Below are positions 11,765 to 22,402 of a stretch of 39,606 bases of DNA, one piece after another (positions within the stretch are counted from its first letter, which is position 1; every line of letters starts with the position of its first letter). The DNA is from Zygnema cylindricum. Lineage: Eukaryota > Streptophyta > Zygnematophyceae > Zygnematales > Zygnemataceae. A program made the translations under genes and the position numbers. The notes under the pieces were generated by a model. It did not search any database. It was not told the DNA's origin and saw nothing but the letters and a program-made list of their open reading frames with translations. Location: positions 149,338 to 188,943 of the forward strand of contig JBBHKE010000580.1 in assembly GCA_037447655.1 (NCBI GenBank), given 5' to 3'.

Positions 11765-14276
11765 TTCATCTATGGAAAAATGTTACGTCACAAGTGCGAG
11801 CTGTCTCCACTAAAGCCGTTTCTTCTGTGCAAATGGCTTTGCCACGTGTTTCGTCAGCGAAGCGGTTTCTTGAAATACCGTCAGCCGAAACAGAATCTTG
11901 TTGCAGATTGTGGAAGTTTCACTGAATTATCGGTCCTTGTTTACGTCCGTACAGAAGCCAGGTAGTCGCTGTACTCTTGATTCGTGCGGATCTGTGGACC
12001 AGTGGGCTGACTTCCTGTCAATCCGCCAAGACTGCCACGTAGAATCAAAATCTGCGATATTTTTCACAGCTCAGAATATTTTACAGCTTCTCAGTTGCGC
12101 CGGTTCCTGCAACGGGCTTTGTAGGGAGGAAACCGTACAGCTCGTTAAAAACTGAGGACCATGTGGATCGCGACGAGGCGTTTTGTCGTTTTATGCACGG
12201 AACTCTAATGCAGGTGGTAGACGACAAGGTCATAACTGCACTGGCACTTGCAAGAGGTAATGAAATTTAGAAAATAGCTTTGACTAGGGAGTTTGCGACG
12301 CGTTGACACCTGGCGATCATTGCTTGGTTTCCAAGTTGAACGGACCGGAAATGGACATAGACAGTAATTTAGTGTGACTTGTCGTGATGATGACCTAAGA
12401 GAATCGGAAACGTCGTTTCTTAACATTTTGTGCTCGAATAAAGACGAACTCCAATATCCCGCATGTACGGAAACAAACATACGAGTGGACCACGAGGCTA
12501 CATTCAGGTTTGCCTTATCCTTCCGTAAATAGTGGCGCATATCTCAGTTTAACAGAGTTTTAAATGTCGAGCGCGAGGTATAGAGCTACAGAATACCGTA
12601 CTGTACTTTTCAGTCTTGGGCGCGAAGACTTGTCCAAGTGGCCAACAAATTTGTCGGCAAGTGGACTCGTCAAGAATCTCTAAGGGTAAGTCCCCATGTG
12701 CATATAAGTAAGGGTTTTTTTCTGTCGTTTCTTATAAAACTTAGCGCCGTACTGCCTAAGTTGCAACCGTACGAAATAATCGCAAACTTGTAGAGTACAT
12801 GGGGACATACCCTAAGTCCTTTGAGACTCCTATTTCTTTGGTCCACAGGTAAAGAAATCGCATCGTGTCCGTCCAGGTATTCTATGGACGTCCAGGATCT
12901 ACTACAGTAATTTCCGCATTTCACGGCGTCAGTGTTAAGCGGCATCGCGTATATTATTAGTTGAAAATCTGAAATTTTATCTTCTTTTGTCTCTTCTTAG
13001 GCCGAATTCAATTTCTCTGCTCGGTACAAAAAATGACGTTCTTACAGACATCGGCCGTTCAGTTAAGAATCGGACGGCGCAGAACTGCTATGGATCTTAA
13101 ACCCTGCACCATACATGCAGGAATTTGAATTTCTTAAAATCGGGTGTCAGTTATCGCACTTTATTCTCGTGTCGTAAAAAAAAGACAGCACAGTCAACAC
13201 GCAAGAAATCAACGACTTCACTCAAATACAAAGTTTTGTAGCCATCTGGACAAAACGTAATTTGTCCGCTTCGAAATTTGAAACGGAATAGATCCATGTT
13301 TTAGTTTCGCCCTTCATTAGAATTTCGTCGTTTTCTGCAGCCAAAAACTGAAAACTACAGTACAGTACACGAAAGTGTGATTTTGGTACCTTTAAGGACA
13401 CGCTATTGTTACCAATATAAAACAAAACAGCTTCTTTCCCGTCACTGATCCCCACGTGTCATTAAATCGGGGCGTACCTGCAGACAAAACAGCTTTTAAA
13501 CAAAAATATGCTTATTAGGGCTTCTATGCTAATGACCAGCGTTATCCTATCCGTACATATTACAGCTAACAACAAACGGCCGTTCACGTCTAAAAAAATT
13601 AAAAAAATAGACATGAGAGAAATTAAAAAAAACAACAAGCGGATGAGAATTCATCGGCTTCTGGACAAAAGATCGTACGGTGCGAATAGTAATCTGACTT
13701 TTCTCTTGCCTTCAAATCTTCAAAAGTTCAAATCGAATAGACGTGACAGTATGATTAAAAATTCTGACGGGACGGCGTATTCACGACCTGCCGGCCGTCA
13801 GTCAATATCATAAAATTCTTGCACTAACTAATCATTACAGGCTGGACGTATCCGATATCTTTCCCTCCCAGTTACAACTTTGTTTGTACGGAAGATTCGA
13901 CAAAACTGTACTATTGGCCATTTCCAGTCCACGTTTATGCCACCTTCCGTACTGATCTTCGTCATTTGAATTCCACCGACACAAGTTCCGTACACGCTAT
14001 TCTTTTTTGTCCTGTTGGACGCCCACCCAATGATTAGTCTTAGTTTTTTCTTCCACCGACAAAGACTTCCACTCCTTTCGTACAGTCCACCTGCTGACTG
14101 GTGACGTCCCGCCAACTGTCCACCAAAGGATCCAATGGGCCTGTTTGTCACGCCAGCTCGCACTAAACGACAAAACCAATTGGATCCATCCTGCCATTCC
14201 CATGAGCCCCTCCGATATTTGGCCGTCCTGTCCATCCGTACACCCTTCTAATCGTCCGTACGTGTTGTTTTAATAG
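11765..14276. other. Non-coding stretch upstream of the EAR-motif gene
   Basis: Open frames of up to 135 codons occur (longest on the minus strand at 13828-14235), but I recognise no family in any of them. Exons of an unknown gene cannot be excluded. The part next to 14277 is probably promoter for the downstream gene. Confidence 0.35.
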
Positions 14277-14421
14277 TCTCTCTCTCTTCATATCCCTCTC
14301 TCCCTCCATAGCTTCTTTTTAACCCAAACCCTCCCCTTCTCCTCCAATCTATCGACTCTTCCTCCCTCCCTCCCTCCCTCCCTCCCTCCCTCCCTCCCCG
14401 CCTATCTCCCGGCCTCTCTCC

Positions 14422-14452
<31 letters not shown>

Positions 14453-14460
14453 CCTCTCTG
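14277..14460 (+). promoter_or_regulatory. Pyrimidine-rich promoter/5' leader (CT, CCCT runs)
   Basis: Almost pure C and T on the plus strand, with a CCCT run at about 14362-14397 and CT runs to 14455, ending just before the first codons of the next gene. CT-rich patches near transcription starts and in 5' leaders are common in plants. A CCATAG at about 14306-14311 preceded by pyrimidines could also be a 3' splice site, so an upstream non-coding or short coding exon is possible. Confidence 0.45.
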
Positions 14461-15375
14461 CCACGTGGCGCCCCTAGGCTGTCCAGGGGCCCAAATGGCC
14501 TACCTGGAGAAGCTCCCCCTCGCCTCCTCCAATCCCCAGCTCCCTTCCCACGACAAGTCTCTTAACAGCCTGCCACGTGGCACCGACCAGCTTCTGTCCG
14601 GCGTCCACCTCAGCAATGCTGACGTCATCGCCTTCCTCCAGCAGCACCTCTTGCACCAGGCCGCCATGGCTGCCACGTCAGCGCAAGAGCCTGCCACGTC
14701 ACCCGCCACACCAACTGTGACGTCACCCCCTGTCTTATCCTCCCCCAAGCTCCACTCCACCTTCGACCGTCTGCTCGAGAACACCAGTCACAACAGTCCA
14801 AGAATTGCTGACGTCAGCAATGGCGCTATGACGTGGCAGCGCCCTGCAGTGACCTTGGCGCCAGCTCAGCACGGCGGATTGTCAGCTAGCAGGCCACGTG
14901 ACGGCTCCGGATTGGCCGACGGACCCATTTCCTTGAATTCCGGAAAATCCGCCGGGAATTCCGGGGGAAATTTTGCCGGGAATGCCGCCGGAAATCTCGG
15001 GAACTTTGGGAATTCCGGGATTTCTCCGGCTTTGACCAATGGGAATTCGACAGCTGGCAGTCGCCTTTGGCTGGAGTGCGTGCTGGCGGTCGCCAACGGC
15101 CAATGGAATGGCAGCAACAGTGGACCTCTGATTGGTCCAGAAACGCCACGTGGCAGCAGCAGCAACAACTGCCACGTCAGCAATCAAAATGGCCCCACAG
15201 CAGTCTCACTTTCGTCTCTTCTGCGGCCTTCGGCAGATTCTGGCGTGGAGAAAGCTTCCATGGCTGCCACGTGGCGGCCAAATTTGTCTTCTTCTGAAAG
15301 GATGGTGTCGAATGTTTCGCTCCTGGGACGCCAGGCGTCAGGAGATTCTGGAATTGGGAGAGATCATGCTGACGT
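14461..15375. promoter_or_regulatory. Cluster of 13 ACGT-core (G-box/C-box-like) sites inside coding sequence
   Basis: ACGT cores lie at 14463, 14575, 14622, 14675, 14696, 14720, 14811, 14831, 14896, 15148, 15174, 15269 and 15372. Most sit in GCCACGTGGC, GCCACGTCA or TGACGTCA contexts, the classic plant bZIP sites. The last 1.6 kb of the same ORF has only one more (16414). The sites are read in different frames (for example Ala-Thr-Trp/Ser, Cys-His-Val, Ala-Asp-Val), so a protein repeat does not explain them. A regulatory role is inference. Confidence 0.5.
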
Positions 15376-17014
15376 GGCATCCTGTGGTTCGCCAAGAAAT
15401 TTGGACTTATCTGTGCAACAATCGATGGCTCTCCTTCGGGCGGCTGCTGCCGCCCAGTTGTCAAAATCGTCCGATACAGAAATTTTGTCTTCTGAGAATA
15501 ATGCCGCAAGCCGACGAGATCCTCTCCAATCCTCGACAGTTTGTCACCTTCCGAGTTTCCGCGATTTGATGACTCGGTCTAATATGGCAAATGAGACGAA
15601 CCGTACCGAGTTGACTTCGACCAATAATGTGGTGACAGCTGGCATGAATGTCTCTCAGATGCCTTCTTCCTCTGGACAACTGAAGAATGTGACACCTGGC
15701 AGTATTGGAGCCCTCGGAAATTTGTCCCATTCTAGTGCTCTTTTTGCGGCTCTTTCGTCTTTAGCTTCGGGAACTCCTCCTCGGGGAAATATTGGATCTG
15801 TGGTTTCCTCGGGAACTAATGGGAAATTAGATTCTTCGAATTCCTCTTTAAACTCTCCTTTTTCTTTGCCTTTTACTTCCTTAAACGAGCTTCGGAAACG
15901 TCCTTTTCAGCCAGAAGAGGCGAACAATACCTCCCAATTTTCAATCAATTCCCTTCGTCTTCCGGGCGCTAAACAACGAAAAGTTGTCGTCCTTTCTTCG
16001 AACAACATGGGATTCACTACCTCTGGTCCTCCTCCTTCTCCTCGAGGTCAAGATTCCGTACCAGAGGAAGCCATGGATTCTTCGACCAATCAAATGTCGA
16101 CAGAATTAAACTCTTTAGAAAATTCTCAGAATGGATCCAAAAATAATCCCTCTCTCCAAAATTGGCAAAAGCTCCTTATACCCCAAATTTCCGAACCCTG
16201 TATCCCCACCTTGATCTCCAGAGGTCCTTTCCCTACCTCTTCCTCTCCATCCTCCCCCAAAAACCTTATACCCTCCACTCCTTCAACCGCACCTTCTCGG
16301 AAACTTCCTCCCCAATCCAACCTCGGCTACCGCTCTCTCTCCCTCCCCAAATCCTCCTCCTCTCCCTCCCTCGCCAACTCCCTCTCTCGCAAATCGTCTG
16401 GTCCAGATTCGCCACGTCAGCCCTCGCTGCAGATTCCCAAGCCGTCGATTTCGACTTCGTCTCATTCTCCCCAGAATTCGGATTCCCAAAACTTTTTACT
16501 TTTTGGTCAAAGTTTGGCCGCAAAATTGGAAGCTCCGAGAGCCCAATTGCCTCCTCCGAGGGAAGTTACGGTCGCTGCGGCAAATTTATGGCTTCAAATA
16601 CAAAGAAGTAGTCCTACACCAAAACCGTTGGAGGTAACTGAGTGGCAACAGATTGGAACGGAATGGCAAAACGGAACGGAGATGAAAAACGGGACGGAGA
16701 TGAGAAACGGAATGGAGTTGAGGAATGGAATGGAGTTGAGGAATGGAACGGAGTTGAGGAACGGAACGGAGTTGAGGAATGGAATGGATTCGAGAAACGG
16801 AATGGTATTGAGAAATGGAATGGAATTGAGAAATGGATCGGAATTGAGAAACGGAACAGAACTGAGAAACGGTGCTGAACTGAGGAATGGATCGGAACTG
16901 GCGAATGGAACTGAGAATCAGAACAGAAACTCTCCTCCGCCGAGTTTACCTTCAAGTGAACCAAAATCTACGGCTGGAGATCAACCGAATTTAGATTTGG
17001 ATTTACGGTTGTAA
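14495..17014 (+). CDS. Low-complexity nuclear-type protein with C-terminal EAR motif (putative transcriptional repressor)
   Basis: A single open frame of 839 residues from the ATG at 14495. The frame stays open a further 10 codons upstream, so an earlier exon is possible. I recognise no DNA-binding or enzymatic domain. Visible features are a Ser/Pro/Asn-rich body; a Gly/Asn-rich stretch (about 14936-15056); a basic patch in which LRKRPF and KQRKVVVLS lie about 30 residues apart (15890-16000), which could serve as a nuclear localisation signal; a hexapeptide repeat (16658-16927); and the very C-terminus LDLDLRL. The LxLxL form of the EAR motif at an extreme C-terminus is known from plant repressors that recruit TOPLESS-type co-repressors. 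Function beyond that is inference. The absence of introns contrasts with the neighbouring 14-exon gene, so this may be a terminal exon. The stop is TAA at 17012-17014. Confidence 0.75.
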   Translation: MAYLEKLPLASSNPQLPSHDKSLNSLPRGTDQLLSGVHLSNADVIAFLQQHLLHQAAMAATSAQEPATSPATPTVTSPPVLSSPKLHSTFDRLLENTSHNSPRIADVSNGAMTWQRPAVTLAPAQHGGLSASRPRDGSGLADGPISLNSGKSAGNSGGNFAGNAAGNLGNFGNSGISPALTNGNSTAGSRLWLECVLAVANGQWNGSNSGPLIGPETPRGSSSNNCHVSNQNGPTAVSLSSLLRPSADSGVEKASMAATWRPNLSSSERMVSNVSLLGRQASGDSGIGRDHADVASCGSPRNLDLSVQQSMALLRAAAAAQLSKSSDTEILSSENNAASRRDPLQSSTVCHLPSFRDLMTRSNMANETNRTELTSTNNVVTAGMNVSQMPSSSGQLKNVTPGSIGALGNLSHSSALFAALSSLASGTPPRGNIGSVVSSGTNGKLDSSNSSLNSPFSLPFTSLNELRKRPFQPEEANNTSQFSINSLRLPGAKQRKVVVLSSNNMGFTTSGPPPSPRGQDSVPEEAMDSSTNQMSTELNSLENSQNGSKNNPSLQNWQKLLIPQISEPCIPTLISRGPFPTSSSPSSPKNLIPSTPSTAPSRKLPPQSNLGYRSLSLPKSSSSPSLANSLSRKSSGPDSPRQPSLQIPKPSISTSSHSPQNSDSQNFLLFGQSLAAKLEAPRAQLPPPREVTVAAANLWLQIQRSSPTPKPLEVTEWQQIGTEWQNGTEMKNGTEMRNGMELRNGMELRNGTELRNGTELRNGMDSRNGMVLRNGMELRNGSELRNGTELRNGAELRNGSELANGTENQNRNSPPPSLPSSEPKSTAGDQPNLDLDLRL
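16658..16927 (+). repeat. 18-bp tandem repeat encoding a hexapeptide (ELRNGT/M), 15 copies
   Basis: Fifteen consecutive 18-base units in frame with the EAR-motif protein. The first is TEWQNG, the middle units are mostly T/M-ELRNG and the last is TENQNR. The period is exact over 270 bases. Variation sits mainly at the first residue (T, M, S, A) and in degenerating end units. It lies about 29 residues before the C-terminal LDLDLRL. Confidence 0.9.
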
Positions 17015-18071
17015 AGGAGAAAAAATAGGAAGTTTTGTGCATGAGTTTTTGTTCATGTATTTTGTTTATAATTTGTCTTTTACGGGTTTTTTTTTTTTTA
17101 ATTTCTTTCTTTCACAAGTCCAAGTTTTGCTTATTTGGGTTAGAAAATGAAATTGTCTTTTAGTTGAAATAAAAAATAGCTTTTGTTGTTTTTTAATTCT
17201 AAAAGTGTACAAATAGCGTTTAAAAGGCATCAAATCTAGAATTTCAAAATTTGAATAAAGTTTAAAACATAAGGTGTAGAAGGATAGGGATGGTTTTAAA
17301 ACAACAAAATGTTTCATTTCCAAATCGATTTGAAGAAAAGGTCAATATTGCAAATAAATATTTGATGTAAAAGAAAAAAAAACTGTTTTTTTGCTTGTAT
17401 GCTCTTTTCAAGACTACATCATTTCTTTTTTAATTTTTCTTATTATTTTTGTTTATTTTTCTTGAAATGTATTTTTCCATGAAATCTCTTTTCTGTTTTC
17501 ATAATTATTTCCAAAGACAAAATATCTCAGCTGCTTCACATTTTTTTGTTTATTTTGTTTTTCTGGTCACCGGAAAAATTTGAAGTCCAATAGACTGGAG
17601 GACTCTCCTAAAAAATAGAAAAAAGACTGGATGGAAAAAAAAAAGTTACGGCGAAAATATGAGGGACAAGTGTAACAAACGGTGATAACGATGATATTAT
17701 GAACTATTTTTTTATCATTATTGTTATTTTTCTCGAACGATTCTTGTAGAATTTTTGTCTCTTATGATAAGATCTCAATACAAAAATAGATAACTATACA
17801 CGATAATAATTAAGTTGTGATATGTCGTATGAAATTTAATACGATGCGACAATATTGTCATTACAATCTTAAGAAAAGAAGATAGAAATAAAGGTAAATC
17901 AAAAAAAGAAAGAGAATCAGCTGGAGAGCATGCTAAAAGCCTGTAATGCATATTTCAATAAGCTTTTTTTTTTTTTCTTTCTTTCCTTTTTATATCAAAT
18001 ATTATTTTTGAATATGTTTTAGATTCAAACTTTACAAATGTTTCTTTTCGTCGTTTACAAAACAAGGACGC
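17015..18071. other. 3' flank of the EAR-motif gene
   Basis: AT-rich sequence without supportable ORFs. An AATAAA at 17168-17173, about 155 bases after the stop, is the first candidate polyadenylation signal. Plant signals are loose, so this is weak. Nothing else is recognised. Confidence 0.35.
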
Positions 18072-18398
18072 TACACCACCCATTGTTATTAGAGTTAATA
18101 ACACTAATTAGGTCATGACTTTTCCAATACTAAAGGGTCCGAAACCCATAAAATAGAGTTAAAACAATAATTTCACGGAGTAGACTACAATCCGTCACGT
18201 CACTTTGCTGCATTATTTGTTTTTTATTGCCCTGCTTGTAGTTTTTCAGTTTGGCCATGCCACCACTTTTGTACCCCCAGACTCAGATGGTTCACCATCG
18301 TGCTTTTTAATTTATCCTGTGAGGTAAATAGAAATATACAATCTAATTTCGCATTAATAAAATAAATCCTTAACACTAATAATACTACAAATGATGTA
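18072..18398. mobile_element. Possible TA-flanked TIR element with degenerate ends
   Basis: The left end TACACCACCCATTGTTATT, followed by AGAGTTAATAACACTAA, is roughly mirrored by a right end that reads GGTACATCATTTG and then TATTATTAGTGTTAAGG on the other strand. Length is about 327 bp. The ends are less alike than in family A and the boundaries are approximate. Confidence 0.4.
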
Positions 18399-18726
18399 CC
18401 TCTTTAAACAGTCAGAATAAGGGAAATCATTCGGAAATAAATTAGGGTGGATAAAAAACATATTTGTCATCGCTAAATTTTTTATTTCTTCATTACTAGA
18501 ATAAACTGAATAAATTCTTCATAAATAATTTCTTTATTTTATTAATGATCCACGTTTTACTAATCGAATTTTCGCCTTAAGGCTACTTTTCCTATTTGTT
18601 GAAACGGACAGATATAGTAAAAGATACAAGAAATAGAGTGTATTGAAGGCATTATGAAGATATTTTAAAAACCGTACTGAATTGGAATTCATGCAATTCA
18701 TTTTTGATTAAACTATAAAAAACGGA

Positions 18727-18895
18727 GGCAAAGGGAGACAAACAGAGGAAAACGGAGCCAAAGGGAGGTAAAGGGAGGTAAAGAAGGGCAAAGGGAGGGA
18801 AAGGGAGGTACAGGGAGGGAAAGGGAGGTAAAGGGAGGGAAAGAGAGGGAAAGAGAGGTAAAGGGAGGTGAATGGAGACAAACGGAGTCATATAA
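18727..18895. repeat. Decamer minisatellite (consensus AAAGGGAGGT)
   Basis: About 16 units of exactly 10 bases, with variants such as AAAGGGAGGG, AAAGAGAGGT and ACAGGGAGGT. It sits 35-40 bases left of the GGGAGA satellite and shares its purine-only strand, but has a different period. Confidence 0.85.
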
Positions 18896-18929
18896 GGTAT
18901 ACAAAGAACATCTCTAAATTTAAAACTTT

Positions 18930-21597
18930 TGAGAAGGCGAGGACGAGGCCAAGGGAGAGGGAGAGGGAGAAGGGACAGGGAGGGGGAGGGGGAGAGGGAG
19001 AGGGAGAGGGAGAGGGTGAGAGGAAAAGGGAGAGGGAGAGGGAGAAGGGACAGGGAGGGGGAGGGGGAGAGGGAGAGGGGGGAGAGTGGGAGAGAGAGGG
19101 AGAGGGAGGGAGAGAGAGTGAGAGAGAGGGAGAGGGAAAGGGAGAGGGAAAGGGCGAGGGAGAGGGAGAGGGAGAGGGAGGGGAGAGGGAGAGGAGAGGG
19201 ACATGGTGTGGGTGAGAGCGAGGGAGGGGGTGAGGGCAAGTGAGAGGGAGAGGGAGAGGGAGATGGAGAGGGAGAGGGAGAGGGAGAGGGAGATGGAGAG
19301 GGAGAGGGAGAGGGAGATGGAGAGGGAGAAGAGAGGGAAAGGGAGAGGGAGAGGGAGAGGGATAGGGAGAGTGATAGGGAGATGGAGAGGGAAAAGGGAG
19401 AGGGAGAGGGAGAAGGGACAGGGAGGGGGAGGGGGAGAGGGAGAGGGAGGGAGAGAGTGGGAGAGAGAGGGAGAGGGAGGGAGAGAGAGTGAGAGAGAGG
19501 GAGAGGGAAAGGGAGAGGGAAAGGGCAAGGGAGAGGGAGAGGGAGAGGGAGAGGGAGGGGAGAGGGAGAGGAGAGGGACATGGTGTGGGTGAGAGCGAGG
19601 GAGGGGGTGAGGGCAAGTGAGAGGGAGAGGGAGAGGGAGAGGGAGATGGAGAGGGAGATGGAGAGGGAGAAGAGAGGGAAAGGGAGAGGGAGAGGGAGAG
19701 GGAGAGGGATAGGGAGAGTGATAGGGAGATGGAGAGGGAGAGGGAGAGGGAGAGGGATAGGAAGAGTGATAGGGAGAGGGAGAGGGAGAGGGAGATGGAG
19801 AGGGAGAAGAGAGGGAAAGGGAAAGGGAAAGGGAGAGGGAGAGGGCCAGGGTGAGGGCGAGGCGAGTGATAGGGAGAGGAAGAGGGAGAGGGCGAGGGAG
19901 AGGGAGAGGGAGAGGGAGAGGGAGAGGGAGAGGGAGAGGGAGAGGGCGATGGCGAGGGCGAGGGGGAGGGAGAGGGAGGGGGAGATGGAGAGGGAGAAGA
20001 GAGGGAAAGGGAAAGGGAAAGGGAGAGGGAGAGGGAGAGGGAGAGGGATAGGGAGAGTGATAGGGAGATGGAGAGGGAGAGGGAGAGGGAGAGGGAGAGG
20101 GATAGGGAGAGTGATAGGGAGAGGGAGAGGGAGATGGAGAGGGAGAAGAGAGGGAAAGGGAAAGGGAAAGGGAGAGGGAGAGGGAGAGGGATAGGGAGAG
20201 AGAGAGAGGGAGAGGGCCAGGGTGAGGGCGAGGCGAGTGATAGGGAGAGGAAGAGGGAGAGGGCGAGGGAGAGGGAGAGGGAGAGGGAGAGGGCGAGGGA
20301 GAGGAAGGGGGAGATGGAGAGGGAGAGGGAGAGGGAGAGGGATAGGGAGAGTGATAGGGAGAGGGATAGGGAGAGGGAGAGGGAGAGGGAGATGGAGAGG
20401 GAGAAGAGAGGGAAAGGGAGAGGGAGAGGGAGAGGGATAGGGAGAGGGAGAGGAGAGGAGAGGGAGAGGGAGAGGGAGAGGGAGGGCCAGAGGGCCAGGG
20501 TGAGGGCGAGGCGAGGGATAGGGAGAGGAAGAGGGAGAGGGAGAGGGAGAGGGAGACGGAGAGGGAGAGGGAGAGGGAGAGGGCGAGGGCAAGGGTGATG
20601 GCGAGGGCGAGGGAGAGGGAGAGGGAGGAAGAGGGAGAGGGCGAGGGAGAGGAAGGAGGAGAGGGAGAGGGAGAGGGAGAGGGAGAGGGAGATGGTGAGG
20701 AAGAAGAGAGGGAAAGGGAGAGAAAGAGGGAGAGGGAGAGGGAGAGGGATAGGGAGAGGGAGAGGGATAGGGAGAGGGAGAGGGAGAGGGAGAGGGATAG
20801 GGAGAGGGATAGGGAGAGGGAGAGGGAGAGGGAGAGGGAGAGGGCGATGGCGGGGGCGAGGGCCAGGGCGAGGGAGAGGAGAAGGGAGAGGGAGAAGAAG
20901 AGTGAGGGAGGGGAGTGAGAGATGGAGGGTAGAGGAAGAGGGAACGGAGAGGGAGTGGGTGGAGAAGAGGAAGAGGAGGGAGCAAGAGAGTGAGAGGGAT
21001 GGGTAGAGGGCGAGGACGAGCGAGAGGGTGGGAGAGGGTGAGGGAGAGGGAGAGCGGGAGATAGAGCGAGAGCGTGTGGGAGAAGGAGAGGGAGAGGGAG
21101 AAGGACAGGGCAAGGGCGAGGGCGAGGGAGACGGAGAGAGCGAGGGAGAGGGAGAAGGACAGGGCAAGGGCGAGGGCGATGGGGAGGGAGAGGGAGAGGG
21201 AGAGGGAGAGGGAGAGGGAGAGGGAGAGGGGGAGGGAGAGGGAGAGGGAGAGCGAGAGGGGGAGGGAGAGGGAGAGGGAGAGGGAGAGGGAGACGGACAG
21301 GGAGAGGGAGAGGGAGAAGGAGATGGAAGGATGAGGGCGAGGGCGAGAGTGAGGATGAGGGCGAGGGAGAGGAAGAAGAATGAGGAGAGTGATGGAGGGA
21401 ATAGGAAGATGGAGGGGAGAGGAAGAGGGAGAGGGAGAGGGAGGGGGAGGAGAAGAGGAAGGGGATGGAGAAGGAGAGAGAGAGTGATGCGTAGAGGGCG
21501 AGGGCGAGGGCGAGGGAGAGGGGGAGGGCGAGGGCGAGGGGGAGGGCGAGGGCGAGGCGAGGGCAAGGGAGAGCAAGAGGGAGAGGGAGAGGGAGAC
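18930..21597. repeat. 2.7-kb GGGAGA polypurine satellite
   Basis: Nearly uninterrupted variants of GGGAGA on the plus strand (AGGGAG/AGGGCG/AGGGAT and similar), almost without pyrimidines. A longer-range repeat is visible. The segment GGACATGGTGTGGGTGAGAG occurs near 19197 and 19575, about 378 bases apart. The segment GGCCAGGGTGAGGGCGAGG occurs near 19844, 20214 and 20493. The period of 6 keeps frames open on both strands, giving spurious Ser-Pro/Leu-Pro ORFs up to 992 codons. GGG runs spaced by three bases form a continuous G-quadruplex-type motif. Confidence 0.95.
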
Positions 21598-21876
21598 TTT
21601 TGACAAAAGAACATAAAATCTAGCCCACATTCTGTTTATGCTAAAAGTTGTAATTTCAAAAGATTAAAAAATAAATATAATTAGAGTCCTCCAATACTCT
21701 TTTCTTCCTAATCTTTGGAAATATTCTGAACTGCTCACACTCTGGAAATCAATCCTTACATAGAAAATGGAAAAGAAAAGGAAAAAGGAAAGAATTAATC
21801 TAGCAAAAATACAAAAAGAGGATTAAATCCAGTACCCCTATTCCTTCCACTCCCTCCCCCACCCATCCTTCCTCTA

Positions 21877-22018
21877 TCATCTCCTCCCCTCCCTCCCTCC
21901 CTCTCTCCCTCCCTCCCTCCCTCCCTCCCCTCCCTTCCTCCCCCCCTCCCTCGAGGGAGCGAGGGAGGGAGGGAGGGAGGGAGGGAGGGAGGGAGGGAGG
22001 GAGAGAGAGAGAGAGAGC
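21877..22018. repeat. CCCT array facing a GGGA array (imperfect palindrome)
   Basis: Bases 21877-21949 are CCCT-type repeats. They meet CTCGAG at about 21950-21955 and are followed by GGGA repeats and GA dinucleotides to 22018. The two halves are complementary and could fold into a long hairpin. The right half corresponds, inverted, to the CT then CCCT array in intron 8 of the VEL gene (31689-32048). Confidence 0.85.
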
Positions 22019-22402
22019 CAAGAGAAGAAACAGGAAATAGCGATGTAACAGTCAGTAGCAACTGCACTATTACACCCTCCATTGTGAGCTTTTTTATCCA
22101 AATCATAAAGCATTCTTAACGTATCTGTTTAAGCAGGTGGTGGAAAACGAGCCACATTGTTAGCCCATAAATATAGTGAAGTCATTACTAATACCGCTTT
22201 AACAATGATGATTAAAAAGCTCTAATAGCCATGTAAGGTTTACTACAGCGGCTTCTTACTGTGCAAATTTACAGCAGTAATCTTCAGTGTCTACCTGATA
22301 TGAAAGGAGAACAGGAATCCCAGAAATCCTGTTAAAACAAGCACAGTTATCGGCTCTACAATATGTTTATTTTAAGAAATTGATTGAGCCGAAATCACAA
22401 AC

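Noticed and set aside
13828-14235. 135-codon minus-strand ORF upstream of the EAR-motif gene
   Set aside because: No recognisable family or motif, and an overlapping frame is also open. The length is possible by chance in this composition.
14461-14494. GTG at 14465 as the start codon of the EAR-motif protein
   Set aside because: Nuclear genes rarely start at GTG. The first ATG in frame is at 14495, and an upstream exon is the more likely explanation if the frame extends further.
18930-21597. Interstitial telomere-like array
   Set aside because: The unit is GGGAGA, not the plant TTTAGGG or algal TTTTAGGG telomere repeat, and no such repeats adjoin it.
18652-21630. Minus-strand ORFs of 992 and 908 codons rich in Ser-Pro and Leu-Pro
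   Set aside because: They are reading frames through a 6-bp satellite, where several frames stay open at once. There is no non-repetitive domain and no codon structure independent of the repeat.
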